From an uncultured Solirubrobacterales bacterium (GTDB lineage: Bacteria > Actinomycetota > Thermoleophilia > Solirubrobacterales > JACPNS01), in NCBI GenBank assembly GCA_937128795.1, contig CAKZMQ010000023.1:44497-108496 (forward strand): a DNA stretch of 64,000 bases, read 5' to 3'. The notes beneath the pieces were generated by a model. That model was not told the DNA's origin. It saw nothing but the letters and a program-made list of their open reading frames with translations, and did not search any database. Below are positions 61,597-64,000 of this stretch, piece by piece (within the stretch, counting starts at the first letter, position 1; every line of letters starts with the position of its first letter). Position numbers and translations under genes: made by a program.

Positions 61597-63045
61597 TCAA
61601 GGCGGCCAAGATCCGCTCGCGAACTGTTCGCGAGCGTCCAGCTCGGCATGCTCGCTCGATGTCGATTCGTCTCCGGTCACGCGCTCGAGGTACTCACGAA
61701 GGTGCAATCCGGATGCGGCGCCGATCTCTCGCCGGTTGAACCCGGAACCGAACGGAACCGGCGGCGATTTGCCGGTCAACAAGAACTCCATCGCCGAAAC
61801 GATCCGTTCCGCGGCGAACCCGTCGCCGTAGGGGTTGGTCGCACCTGCGACTGCGGCATACGCCGCCGGGTCACTCAGCAACTTCGCGGCTTCGTCTTCG
61901 ATTTGGGTTGGGTCGGTGCCCACCAGCAAGAGCGTGCCGGCGTCTACACCCTCGCCGCGTTCGGTCGAGTCGCGCATCACCAGAACCGGTTTGTTCAAGG
62001 ACGGAGCCTCCTCTTGAATTCCGCCTGAGTCGGTGATCACGAGATCGCAGCGGCCCAGCAGGCGCGCGAACGATGTGTACTCCAGCGGCTCGGTCAGCAG
62101 CACGTTCGTGCGCGAAGCAAGTGGTGTGCCGAGTTCTTCGCGCACTCGTGGATTCGGATGCAGCGGCACCACGAAGTGAACGTCTTCGAAGCGATCAGCG
62201 AGGCGCCCGACGCCTTCAGCGATCGATTTCAAGCCCTCGCCCCAGTTCTCGCGGCGGTGCGCCGTAACGACAACGATTCGCTTGCTCGGGTCATCCACAA
62301 GTGCCTGCACGGAGTCGTCGACGAACGGCGTCTGGAGCCCCGCGGCCCAGCGCAGAGCGTCGATGCCAGTGTTACCGGTGACGAAGATCTGCCCGACCGG
62401 CACGTTCTCGCGCACCAGATTCTCGAGGTTCGTGAAAGTCGGTGCGAAGTGCATGGTCGCGATACAGGTGATCACCTGGCGGTTCAATTCCTCTGGGAAC
62501 GGACTGAGGATCGAACCTCCCGTACGCAGACCGGCCTCCACGTGCATCACGGGTATGCGCATGTGGAAGGCGGCAAGCGCCGCCGACATCGCCGAGCTGG
62601 TGTCGCCGTGGACGAGCACCGCTGCCGGATAGCGGCCGGCGAGAATCTCGCCTGCGACGTCGTCGTCCGACGGCCGCGGTCCGAACCATTCGAGCAGAAA
62701 ATCGTTGAAACGGCGCATCACCGTCGAAACCCGCTCGGTCAGACTCGCGCGATCGGCGCCGGCCCACAGGTGAACGTGGGTACCGATCTCGGCCTCTTCG
62801 AAGATCTCCTCGACCATGTGGTGATGCTGCCCCGTCGAGACGACGATCGGTTCGACCAGCTCGCTCTGCTTCATGGCCAGAATCACCGGCAGCATCTTGA
62901 TCGCCTCGGGGCGCGTGCCGACGACCGCCGGGACAAGCAATTTCGGTTGGTCGCCGTCTGCGTTGAGGATCGAGAGTGCCGAAGCGAATTCGTGTTCGCT
63001 GGGTTCCACCGGAAGTTCGCCGTTGTCGTCCCTGGCATCAATCAT
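61597..63045 (-). CDS. wecB: UDP-N-acetylglucosamine 2-epimerase (non-hydrolysing)
   Basis: 482 aa, longer than the usual 370-390. The catalytic core has VVGTRPEAIKMLPV, VSTGQHHHMVEEIF, VHGDTSSAMSAALAAF, HVEAGLRTG, TAHRRENWGEGL, ITDSGGIQEEAPSL and RDSTERGEGVDAGT. It interconverts UDP-GlcNAc and UDP-ManNAc for wall polysaccharides. N- and C-terminal extensions (MIDARDDNGELPVEP..., TGDESTSSEHAELDARE...) are acidic and likely disordered. It leads the two-gene unit with the processive GT2. Confidence 0.92.
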   Translation of the reverse strand: MIDARDDNGELPVEPSEHEFASALSILNADGDQPKLLVPAVVGTRPEAIKMLPVILAMKQSELVEPIVVSTGQHHHMVEEIFEEAEIGTHVHLWAGADRASLTERVSTVMRRFNDFLLEWFGPRPSDDDVAGEILAGRYPAAVLVHGDTSSAMSAALAAFHMRIPVMHVEAGLRTGGSILSPFPEELNRQVITCIATMHFAPTFTNLENLVRENVPVGQIFVTGNTGIDALRWAAGLQTPFVDDSVQALVDDPSKRIVVVTAHRRENWGEGLKSIAEGVGRLADRFEDVHFVVPLHPNPRVREELGTPLASRTNVLLTEPLEYTSFARLLGRCDLVITDSGGIQEEAPSLNKPVLVMRDSTERGEGVDAGTLLLVGTDPTQIEDEAAKLLSDPAAYAAVAGATNPYGDGFAAERIVSAMEFLLTGKSPPVPFGSGFNRREIGAASGLHLREYLERVTGDESTSSEHAELDAREQFASGSWPP

Positions 63046-63121
63046 TCAAGCCAGTATCGGCCATCCGGCGGCGAAACCTTTGCACGTCGACGATCGCGCG
63101 TCAAACGTGGGCCGCGCGTTG

Positions 63122-63133
63122 GGACAGCTGTCC
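63122..63133. promoter_or_regulatory. Palindrome between wecB and ppk2
   Basis: GGACAGCTGTCC is a perfect 12-bp palindrome (near-palindromic flanks TTG/CAA). It lies in the 155-bp divergent spacer between wecB and ppk2. Possible operator, unassigned. Confidence 0.35.
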
Positions 63134-63200
63134 AACCGTGAATCGATGATTTTGTTCAAACGTCCTGCCGTGATTTCGCGATGCCGGTTACTTTTGTTGC

Positions 63201-64000
63201 ATGGGCACCAAGCAGAAACCCCCAGCGCCTCCCGGCGAAAAAATGACCAAGGCAGAGTTCGAGAGGGAGCTCAAGCGCCTTCAGCGAGAACTCGTCATTC
63301 AACAGCAGTACTTGATCTCAACCGGCCAGCGAGTCGTTGTGATCTTCGAGGGCCGCGACGCGGCCGGCAAGGGTGGCGTGATCAAGCGGATCAGCGAACG
63401 TGTCAGCCCGCGACACACCAGAATCGTCGCGCTCGGCACGCCGACCGAACGCGAAAAGTCGCAGTGGTACTTCCAGCGTTACGTCGAGCATCTGCCGGCG
63501 GCCGGCGAAATGGTCCTGTTCGATCGCAGCTGGTACAACCGCGCCGGGGTGGAGCGTGTGATGGGTTTCTGCACGGAGGACGAGTATCGCGAGTTTCTGC
63601 GCAGCTGCCCAGAGTTCGAGCGCATGCTCGTGCGATCGGGAATTCAGTTGATCAAGTACTGGTTCTCGGTCAGCCCCGACGTTCAGGAAGAGCGCTTCCA
63701 GGCGCGCGTGAATGATCCGATGCGGCAGTGGAAGCTTTCACCGATGGACATCGAATCGCGCGACAAATGGATCGAGTACTCGCGCGCCAAGGACGAGATG
63801 TTTGCCGTCTGTGACATCAAACAGGCGCCGTGGTGGGTCGTGGACGCCGACGACAAACGCCGGGCGCGCCTCAACTGCATGGCGCACCTGCTGGCCACCG
63901 TGCCCTACAAGAACCTCCATCCGGAAAAGGTGATGCTGCCGCCGCGACCCGACATTTCCGGATATGTAGGTCCGCCGATGGTCGAGCAGACGTTCGTTCC
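63201..64000 (+). CDS. ppk2: Polyphosphate kinase 2, 3' end beyond window
   Basis: At least 266 aa, continuing past the window. It begins with a Lys-rich helix (MTKAEFERELKRLQRELV), then Walker A FEGRDAAGKGGVIKRI, Walker B-like LFDRSWYNRAGVERVMGF (with lid residues), and the C-terminal VNDPMRQWKLSPMD. These are the PPK2 signatures. The enzyme transfers phosphate between polyphosphate and NDP or NMP. The frame is open to the last base, so the stop is not visible; missing residues are few if it is a typical 280-300-residue PPK2. It diverges from wecB. Confidence 0.93.
   Translation, partial: MGTKQKPPAPPGEKMTKAEFERELKRLQRELVIQQQYLISTGQRVVVIFEGRDAAGKGGVIKRISERVSPRHTRIVALGTPTEREKSQWYFQRYVEHLPAAGEMVLFDRSWYNRAGVERVMGFCTEDEYREFLRSCPEFERMLVRSGIQLIKYWFSVSPDVQEERFQARVNDPMRQWKLSPMDIESRDKWIEYSRAKDEMFAVCDIKQAPWWVVDADDKRRARLNCMAHLLATVPYKNLHPEKVMLPPRPDISGYVGPPMVEQTFV

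Overview
The window is 64 kb of high-GC chromosomal DNA, densely coded on both strands. It looks like an actinobacterium, most plausibly a Thermoleophilia/Solirubrobacterales-type member; the lineage is an inference from gene content, with no rRNA marker present. Supporting features are OpcA-dependent glucose-6-phosphate dehydrogenase, cydABDC order, a CsoR/CopA pair, a ChoD-like cholesterol oxidase homologue next to an acyl-CoA ligase, a caa3-type CtaG, many GTG/TTG starts and probable leaderless mRNAs. I see no phage, integrase, transposase, CRISPR array or rRNA. One tRNA (Pro, TGG) is present.

Layout. 0-4 kb: end of an unknown gene, an FAD oxidoreductase, a GAF histidine kinase tail-to-tail with a NarL-type regulator, and a ZIP metal permease. 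4-11 kb (minus strand): VOC protein, acyl-CoA ligase, GMC/ChoD-like oxidase, an undecaprenyl-phosphate sugar transferase homologue with an altered catalytic motif, and a DUF1015 protein. 11-19.6 kb: tRNA-Pro, two secreted proteins sharing a Cys-bounded C-terminal module on either side of CtaG, purEK, a cupredoxin lipoprotein, a GNAT enzyme, an SRAP protein and a large lipoprotein. 19.6-28 kb: MFS exporter, YihY protein, K+ channel, AI-2E-type permease, SDR-VOC pair, cyclophilin, MBL hydrolase, MsrB-aldo/keto reductase pair and an NlpC/P60 protein.

28.8-32.1 kb: an unusual 650-bp spacer carrying a 28-bp-period hairpin array and a degenerate inverted duplication, followed by copA, a perfect CsoR operator and csoR. 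32.2-42.7 kb: a nine-gene plus-strand run encoding the pentose phosphate pathway (tkt, tal, pgi, gnd, zwf, opcA, pgl) and ending in an unknown protein and an SGNH hydrolase. 42.7-48.5 kb: a second NlpC/P60 paralogue, an acyl-CoA ligase, a MarR-MFS pair and an AlkB alkane hydroxylase. 48.5-54.6 kb: cydABDC. 54.7-64 kb: a secreted choice-of-anchor I protein, a methyltransferase, pyrophosphatase, an OmpR/EnvZ-type two-component system, a processive GT2, WecB, and a PPK2 gene cut by the window end.

Working together: alkane/lipid entry (AlkB, two acyl-CoA ligases, GMC oxidase, an SDR resembling dienoyl-CoA reductases) complements a clustered NADPH-producing pentose phosphate operon. Cytochrome bd, CtaG and the copper-handling genes serve respiration. 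The most unusual signals are the hairpin/inverted-duplication spacer next to copA, the symmetric divergent copA/csoR promoter, the shared secreted module and the sugar transferase with a replaced catalytic dyad. I did not find a clearly novel multi-gene system.
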